Source: an uncultured Eubacteriales bacterium (lineage in GTDB: Bacteria; Bacillota; Clostridia; Peptostreptococcales; Anaerovoracaceae). Taken from it: a DNA stretch of 13,822 bases. Shown piece by piece: positions 6,478-13,277 of the stretch (position 1 is the stretch's first letter; each line of letters begins with the position of its first letter). The DNA lies in contig UQMQ01000061.1 of assembly GCA_900542245.1 (NCBI GenBank), positions 1-13,822 of the forward strand, written 5' to 3'. The translations under genes were made by a program, and so were the position numbers. The notes below the pieces were generated by a model that was not told where the DNA came from, made no database searches, and saw only the letters and a program-made list of their open reading frames with translations.

Positions 6478-7716
6478 ATGGCAACCTTACTGATAAAAAA
6501 TATCGGCACCTTGCAGACGCCGATCGGCAGCTTCGCACACAAGGGCAGACAGCAGGGCGAAAACCGCAAGCTGCATCAAGCGGCAATTCTCGCGGAGGAC
6601 GGCATCATCAAGGCGATTACCGCGGACGGCACCTTGCCTTGCAGTGAAGATGAGGCGGATACGGTCATCGATGCGGAGGGCAACCTCGTGACGCCCGGAC
6701 TGGTGGACGGACATACGCACATGGTGTTCGGCGGCTATCGGCAAAATGAGATCCCGCTCAAGCTCAAAGGCGCGGGCTATCTGGATATCCTGCGGGCAGG
6801 CGGCGGTATCAACGATACCGTCCAAAAGACCCGCGCGGCAAGCTTTGAGGCCTTATACGCAAAGACCGAAGGATTTTTGGATGAAATGCTGGAGCTGGGC
6901 GTGACGACCTGCGAGGCTAAGAGCGGTTACGGCATCGATCTTGAAACAGAAGTCAAGCTGCTGGAGGTACTCAAGGCGCTGGATCAGAATCACCCGATGG
7001 ATGTGGTTTCCACGTTCATGCCCGCGCATGTCGTGCTGGCAGACTGGAAAGGCAGAGAGGACGCGTTCATTCAGCTCTGCATCGACGAAATGATGCCGTA
7101 TGTCAAAGAGCATGAATTGGCGGAGTTTATCGATATCTTTACGGAAGATTCCGTTTTTGACGCGGCGCAGAGCCGCAGATATCTGGAGGCGGCGAGAAAT
7201 CTGGGGTTCGGGCTCAAGATTCACGCGGACGAGATTAAGGCCATCGGCGGCAGTGTGCTGGCGGGTGAGCTTGGCGCGACCTCGGCGGAGCATCTGATCG
7301 TGATCGACGATGCGGGCATGGCATCCATGGCGCGGGGCGGCACGATTGCGATGTGTCTGCCTGCGACTTCGTTTTATCTGGGAGCAACCTTCGCGCCGGC
7401 TCGCCGGATGATCGACGAATTTGAGATTCCGGTGGCTATGGCGTCGGATTTCAATCCGGGTTCCTGTCCATCGCTGAATTTACAATTTGTGATGAATCTC
7501 GGCTATCTCAAATACCGGATGACGCCGGAGGAGATTTTGACGGCAGTAACCATCAATCCTGCCTGCGGCATCGGCCGCGGCGAGACAGTGGGCACGCTGG
7601 AGGCAGGTAAACAGGCGGATCTGGTCATCTGGAACGCGCCGAACATGGAGATGCTCTGCTACCGCTTCGGTTCTAACATGGCTCTCGCGACAATTAAGAA
7701 AGGAATTTTGGTATAG
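6478..7716 (+). CDS. hutI: Imidazolonepropionase
   Basis: This metal-dependent amidohydrolase opens the imidazolone ring of 4-imidazolone-5-propionate to give N-formimino-L-glutamate. With the ATG at 6478 the protein has 412 residues, normal for the family. This start is preceded by an AAGAGG site and yields the expected N-terminal strand; an upstream in-frame extension from 6340 would run through the spacer hairpin and is not credible. Metal ligands are His79 and His81 in DGHTHMVFGG, His249 in KIHADEIKAIGG and Asp324 in ASDFNPGSCPS. It is followed after two bases by the cyclodeaminase gene, which indicates co-transcription. Confidence 0.96.
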   Translation: MATLLIKNIGTLQTPIGSFAHKGRQQGENRKLHQAAILAEDGIIKAITADGTLPCSEDEADTVIDAEGNLVTPGLVDGHTHMVFGGYRQNEIPLKLKGAGYLDILRAGGGINDTVQKTRAASFEALYAKTEGFLDEMLELGVTTCEAKSGYGIDLETEVKLLEVLKALDQNHPMDVVSTFMPAHVVLADWKGREDAFIQLCIDEMMPYVKEHELAEFIDIFTEDSVFDAAQSRRYLEAARNLGFGLKIHADEIKAIGGSVLAGELGATSAEHLIVIDDAGMASMARGGTIAMCLPATSFYLGATFAPARRMIDEFEIPVAMASDFNPGSCPSLNLQFVMNLGYLKYRMTPEEILTAVTINPACGIGRGETVGTLEAGKQADLVIWNAPNMEMLCYRFGSNMALATIKKGILV

Positions 7717-7718
7717 AC

Positions 7719-8342
7719 ATGAAATTAGCAGATATGACAGTTAAAGATTATTTAGACCTTTTGAAATCAGACGCGCCCGCGCCGGGCGGCGGTTCTGTAA
7801 GCGCGCTGACCGCGGCGCAGGGCATCGGGCTGGTCGGCATGGTGGCAGCACTGACCATCGGCAAGGAGCGCTACCGGGATTTTGAAGCGGTGTGCATCGC
7901 GGCAAAAGCGGAGGCGGACGCGCTCTGCGAAAAGCTGACGCTCGCCATCGACAAGGATACGGAAGCCTTCAATCTGGTGTCCGCGGCATATAAGCTGCCG
8001 AAGGACACCGAAGAACTGAAAGCAGCAAGGAGTAAGGCGATTGCAGACGCGACGCTCAAGGCAACCGAGGTTCCGTTCGAAACCTTGACACTCTGTTTGG
8101 AGGGGTTGAAAGTAACGGCGAAGCTGGTCGGCAAGTCGAACCCGAATGCTGCCTCTGACCTCGGCGTGGCAGCGCTCAATCTGCTGGCGGGCATTAAGGG
8201 CGCATGGCTGAATGTGCTGATCAATCTGCCGGGCGTCAAGGACGAAGCAGCGAAGGCAGGCTTTGAAGCCGGCGCGGCGATGGTTGCGGAAGCGGAGAAG
8301 CTGGCAGCGGAGATATACGAGAGCGTAAAGGCTTCGTTATAG
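7719..8342 (+). CDS. Formiminotetrahydrofolate cyclodeaminase
   Basis: This 207-residue protein is the stand-alone cyclodeaminase domain of the FTCD/FchA family. It converts 5-formimino-tetrahydrofolate to 5,10-methenyl-tetrahydrofolate and ammonia. The family hallmark APAPGGGSVSAL is at residues 19-30, and the rest is largely helical, as expected for the folate-binding four-helix bundle. FchA-type methenyl-THF cyclohydrolases share this fold, but the position between hutI and a glutamate formimidoyltransferase gene supports the deaminase role. The ATG is two bases after the hutI stop; the nearest AAAGGA lies inside hutI about 14 bases upstream, a rather long spacing, so translation may depend on coupling. 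In animals this domain is fused behind the transferase; here it is a separate gene placed before it. Confidence 0.92.
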   Translation: MKLADMTVKDYLDLLKSDAPAPGGGSVSALTAAQGIGLVGMVAALTIGKERYRDFEAVCIAAKAEADALCEKLTLAIDKDTEAFNLVSAAYKLPKDTEELKAARSKAIADATLKATEVPFETLTLCLEGLKVTAKLVGKSNPNAASDLGVAALNLLAGIKGAWLNVLINLPGVKDEAAKAGFEAGAAMVAEAEKLAAEIYESVKASL

Positions 8343-8343
8343 G

Positions 8344-8377
8344 CCCGCGCAGGCAAAATGAGAATTTGCGGCGCGGG
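8344..8377 (+). repeat. GC-rich hairpin directly after the cyclodeaminase stop
   Basis: CCCGCGC (8344-8350) pairs with GCGCGGG (8371-8377), and inside it GCAAA (8353-8357) pairs with TTTGC (8365-8369) with small bulges. It begins one base after the stop codon but is not followed by a T-run. It could partly reduce transcription or protect the upstream mRNA end. Confidence 0.55.
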
Positions 8378-8421
8378 ATACGAGGTATACCGTCTGACAT
8401 GCCGGATTTCACAGAGGTTCA

Positions 8422-8444
8422 GCGGCGCGCCGCATGCCGCGCAT
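8422..8444 (+). repeat. Perfect GC palindrome and small hairpin in the cyclodeaminase-ftcD spacer
   Basis: GCGGCGCGCCGC (8422-8433) is a perfect 12-bp palindrome and is followed at once by ATGC-CGC-GCAT (8434-8444). Both lie in the 195-bp spacer 8343-8537, which otherwise shows no coding gene. Function unknown. Confidence 0.45.
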
Positions 8445-8507
8445 AGCATACACATACAGCGAAAACAGGGAAATCTCACGAAAAGCCGTAAAAGCCGGCA
8501 GGAGATG

Positions 8508-8521
8508 TTTTCCCGGGAAAA
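8508..8521 (+). repeat. Perfect 14-bp palindrome before the ftcD ribosome binding site
   Basis: TTTTCCCGGGAAAA (8508-8521) is self-complementary over its full length and lies two bases before AAAGGAG (8524-8530), the ribosome binding site of ftcD. It could be a protein-binding site or an RNA duplex that limits ribosome access. No regulator can be assigned from sequence. Confidence 0.45.
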
Positions 8522-8537
8522 GAAAAGGAGAACGAAA

Positions 8538-9434
8538 ATGGCACAGATTATTGAAAGCATTCCGAATATTTCTGAGGGCAGGAGACAGGACGTGATCGAA
8601 GCCTGCGTGGATCAGATCCGCACGACGCCGGGCTGCACGCTGCTGAACTATTCTTCCGACCCGAATCACAACCGGACGGTCATCACCTATATTGGTGACG
8701 CGAAGGGCGTGGAAGAGGCGAGCGTGAAGCTGGCAAAAAAAGCGGTGGAGCTGATTGACTTGACCAAGCATACCGGAGAGCACCCGCGCATGGGCTGTGT
8801 GGATGTGATGCCGTTTGTTCCGGTGAAAGACGCAACGAACGAGGAATGTATCGCGTTGTCCCGGATCGTCGGCAAGCGCATCGCAGAGGAGGCAGACCTG
8901 CCGGTGTTCCTGTATGAAATGTCCGCGACCCGTCCGGAGAGAAAGAATCTGGCGACAATCCGCAAAGGACAGTTCGAGGGCATGGCCGAAAAAGTACAGC
9001 AGGAGGAATGGGAACCGGACTTCGGCGGCAGACGGATCCACCCGACGGGCGGCGTAGTCGCGGTCGGCGCAAGACCGCCGCTGGTTGCCTACAACCTCAA
9101 TCTCAATACTTCAGATGTGCAGATCGCGAAGAATATCGCGAAGATCATTCGCGAGAAGGACGGAGGCTTAAAATGCGTCAAAGCGATGGGCTTCATGCTG
9201 GAGGATCGCGGCATCGCACAGGTTTCCATCAATATGACGGACTATCGTGTGACTCCGCTGTACCGCGTGACAGAGCTGGTCAAGGCAGAAGCCAGAAGAT
9301 ACGGCGTGCAGGTCATCGGCACCGAGGTCGTCGGTCTCTGCCCGATGAAGGCGCTCGTGGACTGCGCGGAATATTATTTGCAAATTGAGGATTTTGATTT
9401 TGACGCGCAGGTCTTGGAAAATTATATTTTATAG
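8538..9434 (+). CDS. ftcD: Glutamate formimidoyltransferase
   Basis: This 298-residue enzyme moves the formimino group from N-formimino-L-glutamate to tetrahydrofolate, releasing glutamate and feeding the cyclodeaminase encoded just upstream. The N-terminal ESIPNISEGR motif and HTGEHPRMGCVD are typical; His82 matches the catalytic histidine position of the pig enzyme. RRIHPTGGVVAVGARPPLVAYN marks the start of the second subdomain. The ATG at 8538 has AAAGGAG (8524-8530) in front. An in-frame extension reaching back to 8358 runs through the structured spacer and lacks a family-like N-terminus, so I reject it. Length fits the separate bacterial transferase rather than the fused animal form. The last codons overlap the promoter of the following gntR gene. 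Confidence 0.95.
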   Translation: MAQIIESIPNISEGRRQDVIEACVDQIRTTPGCTLLNYSSDPNHNRTVITYIGDAKGVEEASVKLAKKAVELIDLTKHTGEHPRMGCVDVMPFVPVKDATNEECIALSRIVGKRIAEEADLPVFLYEMSATRPERKNLATIRKGQFEGMAEKVQQEEWEPDFGGRRIHPTGGVVAVGARPPLVAYNLNLNTSDVQIAKNIAKIIREKDGGLKCVKAMGFMLEDRGIAQVSINMTDYRVTPLYRVTELVKAEARRYGVQVIGTEVVGLCPMKALVDCAEYYLQIEDFDFDAQVLENYIL

Positions 9435-9442
9435 TGTATAAT
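9414..9442 (+). promoter_or_regulatory. Promoter of the GntR regulator inside the end of ftcD
   Basis: TTGGAA (9414-9419) and a perfect TATAAT (9437-9442) are spaced by 17 bases. The -35 and most of the spacer are inside the last codons of ftcD, whose stop is at 9432-9434. Transcription would start near 9449, about 48 bases before the regulator's ATG, so the regulator can be made independently of the hut operon. Confidence 0.65.
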
Positions 9443-9445
9443 AGG

Positions 9446-9475
9446 GGTGTCGCTGCTCGCGGGCGGCGGCACACC
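9446..9475 (+). terminator. GC-rich hairpin between ftcD and gntR (terminator or leader hairpin)
   Basis: GGTGT (9446-9450) and CGCTGC (9451-9456) pair with GCGGCG (9463-9468) and ACACC (9471-9475), with one G-T pair and a two-base bulge. The following TTATTT is a weak T-run, so it may partly end the hut transcript. Because the gntR promoter starts at about its first base, the same hairpin would cap the 5' end of the regulator mRNA. Which role matters cannot be decided here. Confidence 0.45.
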
Positions 9476-9496
9476 TTATTTCTCAGGAGACAGCAA

Positions 9497-10159
9497 ATGA
9501 GCACCAAAGAATTTTCCAATTCCTTTTCCTTAACCGATGAAATTGCGGATATTGTCAGAGAGCGTATTCTGAAGGGAGAGTACGAGATTGGCGAAAAAAT
9601 CAAAGAAAATCAAATCGCGTCGGAGCTGCGCGTCAGCCGTACACCGATCCGGGAGGCTTTTAAGCTCTTGGAAAACGAAGGGCTGATTGATTACATACCG
9701 AACCGGGGCTGCTTCGCGAAGGGCTTCACCAAGCAGGATGTCGAGGATATCTATGCAGTCAGAGAGGCGCTGGAGGAGATGGCGGTTCGCTGGGCAGTCG
9801 CGCGGATTAGCGAGAACGAGATTGACGAGATGGAAGAGCAGTGCGATTTGATGGAATTCTATACGCGCAAAAAAGACAAGAAGAAGGTCATGGAGATGAA
9901 TACCTCCTTCCACGAAGTGATTTACGCATCGGCAAAAAGCCGCTTTTTGGCGCAGGTGCTGCGTTCCTACAAGGACTATATCGACAAAACGCGCAAATCG
10001 GTTTTTTATGAGCAATCCTATCTGGAGGCAATTTTACAGGAGCATCGTGCAATCCTGGAGGGGATCCGCGAGAGAAACGAAGAGAAAGCAGTGGCAGCGA
10101 TGGCTAGGCACTTGGAACGCTCGCAGGCCAGGGCCGAGGCTGTCTGGAATATAAAATAA
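9497..10159 (+). CDS. GntR-family transcriptional regulator, FCD subfamily
   Basis: This 220-residue DNA-binding protein has an N-terminal winged helix (about 16-74, with SELRVSRTPIREAFKLLENEG as the recognition region) and an all-helical C-terminal FCD ligand domain (about 84-206). The FCD metal or ligand site is recognisable at His139 (NTSFHE), His183 (QEHRAI) and His205 (ARHLER); the position often held by Asp before FH is Asn135. The ATG at 9497 has AGGAG (9485-9489) upstream; an in-frame GTG at 9434 overlaps the ftcD stop and lacks a ribosome site. It sits at the end of the hut cluster with its own promoter. Control of hut by a formimino or imidazole metabolite is likely but inferred. 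Confidence 0.9.
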   Translation: MSTKEFSNSFSLTDEIADIVRERILKGEYEIGEKIKENQIASELRVSRTPIREAFKLLENEGLIDYIPNRGCFAKGFTKQDVEDIYAVREALEEMAVRWAVARISENEIDEMEEQCDLMEFYTRKKDKKKVMEMNTSFHEVIYASAKSRFLAQVLRSYKDYIDKTRKSVFYEQSYLEAILQEHRAILEGIRERNEEKAVAAMARHLERSQARAEAVWNIK

Positions 10160-10232
10160 CGGACGTAAACAGCTGGGATGTACGCTGCGGTGAGCGCGCA
10201 GAGAATCAGAGGACGAGAGGTCTGGAATTCAT

Positions 10233-11063
10233 ATGAGAAAAAGAGAGAAACAACCAAAACAGAACGGCGGTATGGCAAAACGTGTCATGGTGCTGCTCTT
10301 GCTTGCAGTGTTTCTTTTTTCGTTGTATCGGGTCCTGCATATCCTGCAGGGGTATCGGACCGCGCAGGCAGTCTACGACAAGGCGGCGCAGACCTACATG
10401 CTGCCGGTGGAACGTATGGATGGGGATGCGCAGGCGGAGGAGGTGCCGCCGCAGATCGATTTTGAGGGGCTGCGGGCGGTCAATCGGGATGTGATCGGCT
10501 GGATCTTCATCGAGGGGACAGATGTGAACTATCCGCTGCTTGCGGGAGCTGACAACCAGCAGTATCTCTTCCAGTCCTACATGAAGAAGTATGCGGTGGC
10601 GGGGAGCATCTTTTTGGACTATCGGTGCAGTACGAATCTCAGCGACTATCATACGGTCATATATGGGCATAACATGAAGAATGGCATGATGTTCGGTGAG
10701 CTGGACGCATACCAAAAGGCAGACTATCTGGCGGCGCACCCGTATGTCTATATCATCATGGCGGACGGCAGCTGGAACAAGTATCGGATATTTGCCTATG
10801 CACAGGTGTCGGTCGAGAGCGCGGTCTACGATCTGCCCTGCGATACGAAACAAAAGATCAAGGCATTGCGGGCGCAGCTCGCGCAGTCCAGTGGCTATGC
10901 GGCAGGGGAGGCGGCTGCAGCTGATGCTGCCGATGGCGCCCTGCAAGGCGCCGCGCAGGGCAGCGAAGCAAAGCTCCTGACCCTCTCCACCTGTACCAAC
11001 GACAGCCGCGACGATGTGCGCTTTGCGGTACACTGCGTGCTGGAGGAGATGGGAAAGTATTGA
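10233..11063 (+). CDS. srtB: Class B sortase
   Basis: This 276-residue membrane-anchored cysteine transpeptidase should cut a sorting signal on a secreted protein and join it to the cell wall or to another protein. There is a basic N-terminus, then one membrane segment (about 16-35). The catalytic triad is complete: His146 in VIYGHNM, Cys254 in LTLSTCTND and Arg263 in DVRFAVHC. Between the helical part and the cysteine strand is an Ala/Gly-rich low-complexity stretch (about 221-246), not usual in the class. A GAGAGG site (10215-10220) lies 12 bases before the ATG. No protein with a cell-wall sorting signal is encoded in the window, so the substrate is unknown. It follows gntR after 73 bases that hold no clear promoter. 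Confidence 0.93.
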   Translation: MRKREKQPKQNGGMAKRVMVLLLLAVFLFSLYRVLHILQGYRTAQAVYDKAAQTYMLPVERMDGDAQAEEVPPQIDFEGLRAVNRDVIGWIFIEGTDVNYPLLAGADNQQYLFQSYMKKYAVAGSIFLDYRCSTNLSDYHTVIYGHNMKNGMMFGELDAYQKADYLAAHPYVYIIMADGSWNKYRIFAYAQVSVESAVYDLPCDTKQKIKALRAQLAQSSGYAAGEAAAADAADGALQGAAQGSEAKLLTLSTCTNDSRDDVRFAVHCVLEEMGKY

Positions 11064-11088
11064 CATTTTTCTTTGGTTTTAGTATGAT
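11060..11088 (+). promoter_or_regulatory. Strong promoter overlapping the srtB stop codon
   Basis: A perfect TTGACA (11060-11065) and TATGAT (11083-11088) are spaced by exactly 17 bases. The -35 contains the TGA stop of srtB (11061-11063). Transcription would start near 11095, about 26 bases before the next gene. This is the closest match to a housekeeping promoter in the window. Confidence 0.75.
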
Positions 11089-11120
11089 TGTGGGAGGAAA
11101 TTTTAAAGGAGTCGGACAGT

Positions 11121-11537
11121 ATGAAGTTTACGACGTTCTTGCGGTTTATGACGCTGCAGATGAATGCAAGATTGCAGCCAAAAGAACTGAATATCGTGTT
11201 GGGAGGCAGTACGGTGCTGCTTGGAATCACAGCGATCGTGACGATGATCCTGCGGCAGAGCATCTGGCTGTATCTCGTGCTTACGGCTGTGATGTTGCTG
11301 CTGATGCTGCTGTGCATGCAGACCTACGCACGCCTGTTTGCAAAAAGTCAGGACGAATATCTGCAAAAGCGGTCCGATGATTTCAAGCGGTGGCAGGCGG
11401 GGCTGCTCAAGGAAGAGGAAGAGATCGAACTGAAAGAGAAGATCGTCTGCGGTATCTGGGTGTTCACCAGACTCGGAGCTGCGATTTTTCTCCTGTGCGC
11501 GCTAATCGTGTTTGTGGAGGAGACACTGCTGGCCTGA
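11121..11537 (+). CDS. Small membrane protein of unknown function
   Basis: I do not recognise this 138-residue protein. It shows two adjacent membrane segments (about 24-44 and 47-69), a charged, probably coiled stretch (about 70-108, with a run of Glu and Lys) that should face the cytosol, and a third membrane segment (about 110-131). There is no signal peptide or catalytic motif. The ATG at 11121 has AAAGGAG (11105-11111) nine bases upstream; an ATG at 11088 in the same frame overlaps the -10 hexamer and would lie upstream of the transcript start, so it is rejected. It has its own strong promoter, so it need not be co-expressed with the sortase. Composition resembles its neighbours. Confidence 0.75.
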   Translation: MKFTTFLRFMTLQMNARLQPKELNIVLGGSTVLLGITAIVTMILRQSIWLYLVLTAVMLLLMLLCMQTYARLFAKSQDEYLQKRSDDFKRWQAGLLKEEEEIELKEKIVCGIWVFTRLGAAIFLLCALIVFVEETLLA

Positions 11538-11583
11538 TGCAAGAAGCCATCAGCAAAGCTGTTTTGGAAGGAAGCATCGGAAT

Positions 11584-11598
11584 GCAACGATTCGTTGC
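11584..11598 (+). promoter_or_regulatory. 15-bp dyad upstream of the XRE gene, candidate operator
   Basis: GCAACGA (11584-11590) and TCGTTGC (11592-11598) are perfect complements around one T. It lies about 45 bases upstream of the extended -10 of the downstream regulator gene, a position suited to autoregulation by its XRE domain. XRE proteins often bind such short palindromes. Unproven. Confidence 0.45.
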
Positions 11599-11639
11599 GC
11601 GGTTTCCTGCACAGGTTGGTAGATATCGAACGGCTTGTG

Positions 11640-11648
11640 TGCTATGTT
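11640..11648 (+). promoter_or_regulatory. Extended -10 promoter of the XRE-hydrolase operon
   Basis: TGC followed by TATGTT (11643-11648) forms an extended -10; no good -35 is found at normal spacing (TTGGTA at 11616-11621 would be 21 bases away). It would start transcription near 11655, only about 24 bases before the ATG at 11679. A regulator may be needed for activity. Confidence 0.4.
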
Positions 11649-11678
11649 TTTTCAAAAAGGAATCGCAGGAGGAAAAAA

Positions 11679-12482
11679 ATGACCCTTGGAGAAAAAATAC
11701 AGAGACTGAGAAAAGAAACCGGGCTTTCGCAAGAAGCCCTCGCTGAAAAAATAAACGTTACCAGGCAGACTGTATCAAAGTGGGAATGTAACCAGTCATC
11801 ACCCGATTTAGATTTTATTGCGCAGCTCAGCGATATTTTCAACGTGTCTGCGGATTATCTTATTCAAGCGGAAATGCTGGAACCGGGCGAACCGTTGTAC
11901 AAAAAGCGGAGATATCGTTTGTCCGAAAAAGGCAAGCGCAGAGTGCTGCTGCTCGTTTCTGCCGCAGCATTGCTGGCTTCCTATATCTGTATGCTTTGTG
12001 ATTATCTTATATCTGGCGGATTGTCATGGGCTTTGATTGCCGTCGCGTCTATCGTGGCGGCATGGTGCATCATGCTTCCGGGCTTGACGGCAAGCAAAAA
12101 CGTGGTGCTGAAAACCGTCATTACCGTCAGCATCATTCCGATCCCATTTTTGGCGGTTTTATCCTTACTTTTGAAGCAATCGGTGATTTTTTCACTGGGT
12201 GCGTGCATCACGCTGCTCGTGGCTGCCGCAATCTGGAGCATATACAAAATCTTTTGCAAGTATAAGGAGAATTTACGCAGAGCAGCCGGGCTTGCACTGC
12301 TTGTGCTGATACCGATACCGATTGCAATTACATCTGTTTCGGCGTATTTTTTGCCGAAAATCGGATTTGATTTCACCTCTGCTGTGTGCAACAGCGGGAT
12401 GCTGGCTGCCCTTTCGCTTGCGTGCTTTGGCTTAGAGTATTTGCACTGCCAAAAGAAGGACGTGGAGGAGGGCGAAAAATGA
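11679..12482 (+). CDS. Membrane-anchored XRE-family regulator
   Basis: This 267-residue protein joins an N-terminal XRE/Cro-type helix-turn-helix (about 5-62: LRKETGLSQEALAEKINVTR, then QTVSKWECNQSSPD) to a C-terminal part with about six hydrophobic segments (near 88-110, 116-134, 146-166, 168-190, 202-222 and 236-254). It should bind DNA while fixed in the membrane, sensing an unknown membrane or outside signal. AGGAGG (11667-11672) lies before the ATG at 11679; an in-frame TTG at 11595 would add a non-family N-terminus and is rejected. Its stop overlaps the start of the next gene in an ATGA junction, so the two are translated together. The domain pairing is known in Bacillota, but the sensed signal is not. 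Confidence 0.88.
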   Translation: MTLGEKIQRLRKETGLSQEALAEKINVTRQTVSKWECNQSSPDLDFIAQLSDIFNVSADYLIQAEMLEPGEPLYKKRRYRLSEKGKRRVLLLVSAAALLASYICMLCDYLISGGLSWALIAVASIVAAWCIMLPGLTASKNVVLKTVITVSIIPIPFLAVLSLLLKQSVIFSLGACITLLVAAAIWSIYKIFCKYKENLRRAAGLALLVLIPIPIAITSVSAYFLPKIGFDFTSAVCNSGMLAALSLACFGLEYLHCQKKDVEEGEK

Positions 12483-13087
12483 AAACGATTCTTTTGCATG
12501 GATTGGGGCAGACCGCGCAGGATTGGAATGAGGTGGTTCGCTGCATGGCCGGTTCTGCGGTGGAATGTCCGGAGCTTTTTTCTGTAAGCGGAAACGAATG
12601 CTCCTATGCTCGGATTTTGAAGAATTTGGAGCAGCAATATGCAGACGCGGAGGAGCCTTTGCGCCTTTGCGGTCTATCTCTTGGGGCAATCCTAGCGCTC
12701 GACTTTACGATTCGACACCGCAAGAAAGTTGGCGCACTCGTTTGTATTGGGGCGCAATACAAGGTTCCGCGTCTGCTGCTCGATGTACAGACGCTACTGT
12801 TTCGCTGTATGCCGCATCAGATTTTTGCCGACATGGGGATGGCAAGAGAGGATATCTTGAAGCTTTCTCGTTCTATGCGCAATTTGGATCTCACTCCGCG
12901 GCTCAAGGAGATTCGCTGTCCTGTAACAATTTTGTGCGGGGAAAAGGATTGGGCGAATCGAAAAGCTGCGGCAAAATTGCAAGTTCTCTTGCCGCAGGCC
13001 AAGCTGCAGATCCTTTCAGGCGTCGGACATGAGGTGAATCGAGAGGCACCGCAAGTGCTTGCAGATATGCTGCCCTCCGAGGCGTAA
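12479..13087 (+). CDS. Small alpha/beta-hydrolase
   Basis: This 202-residue protein has the alpha/beta-hydrolase fold: the LHGLGQ oxyanion-hole loop near residues 6-11, nucleophile Ser67 in CGLSLGAI, acid Asp157 in CGEKDWAN and His184 in GVGHEVN. It should hydrolyse an ester, thioester or related bond; the substrate is unknown. There is no signal peptide, so it is cytosolic. It is shorter than the usual 250-280 residues and has a small cap region. The ATG at 12479 overlaps the stop of the membrane-bound XRE gene by four bases and has GGAGGAGGG (12464-12472) in front, so the two form an operon and may share a pathway. Confidence 0.88.
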   Translation: MKTILLHGLGQTAQDWNEVVRCMAGSAVECPELFSVSGNECSYARILKNLEQQYADAEEPLRLCGLSLGAILALDFTIRHRKKVGALVCIGAQYKVPRLLLDVQTLLFRCMPHQIFADMGMAREDILKLSRSMRNLDLTPRLKEIRCPVTILCGEKDWANRKAAAKLQVLLPQAKLQILSGVGHEVNREAPQVLADMLPSEA

Positions 13088-13181
13088 ACAAATACTTCCA
13101 CAAACTGTGGTGAATCGATTCTGATGCGGAAGATTTGCATATATTCTTTTTAGACTATGGCATAAAATACGCACAAATGGA

Positions 13182-13210
13182 TTGAAAAAGATTCTTGTAT
13201 GTGGTATCTT
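13182..13210 (+). promoter_or_regulatory. Promoter of the DUF4160-DUF2442 pair
   Basis: TTGAAA (13182-13187) and TATCTT (13205-13210) are 17 bases apart, and the -10 is preceded by TGG, an extended -10. The transcript would start near 13217, about 60 bases before the GTG start. The remaining part of the 13088-13277 gap holds only a small CCACA-TGTGG hairpin (13098-13110) after the hydrolase stop. Confidence 0.6.
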
Positions 13211-13277
13211 TTTTGTAGAAGGTAAGTCCGCTGCATAATAGGACTGCCGAAGATGCAGATAAAAAGGAGATGATTTT

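Noticed and set aside
4437..6569. Very long open frame (710 codons) on the minus strand opposite hutU
   Set aside because: It lies antisense to a clearly identified enzyme, shows no family motif, and such frames are common opposite GC-rich genes.
8358..8537. In-frame upstream extension of ftcD
   Set aside because: The translated sequence is basic, unrelated to the family and covers palindromes; the ATG at 8538 has a good ribosome site.
9434..9496. GTG start for the GntR gene overlapping the ftcD stop
   Set aside because: It would precede the likely transcript start and lacks a ribosome site; AGGAG supports the ATG at 9497.
11534..11565. Hairpins CTGATG/CATCAG and CAGC/GCTG with TTTT after the small membrane protein
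   Set aside because: The stems are short (4-6 bp) and overlap each other; too weak to call a terminator.
13158..13173. Sigma-54-like TGGCA-GCA arrangement upstream of the DUF4160 gene
   Set aside because: The GG and GC spacing fits, but the TT of the -12 element is missing, and a good extended -10 sigma-70-type promoter lies just downstream.
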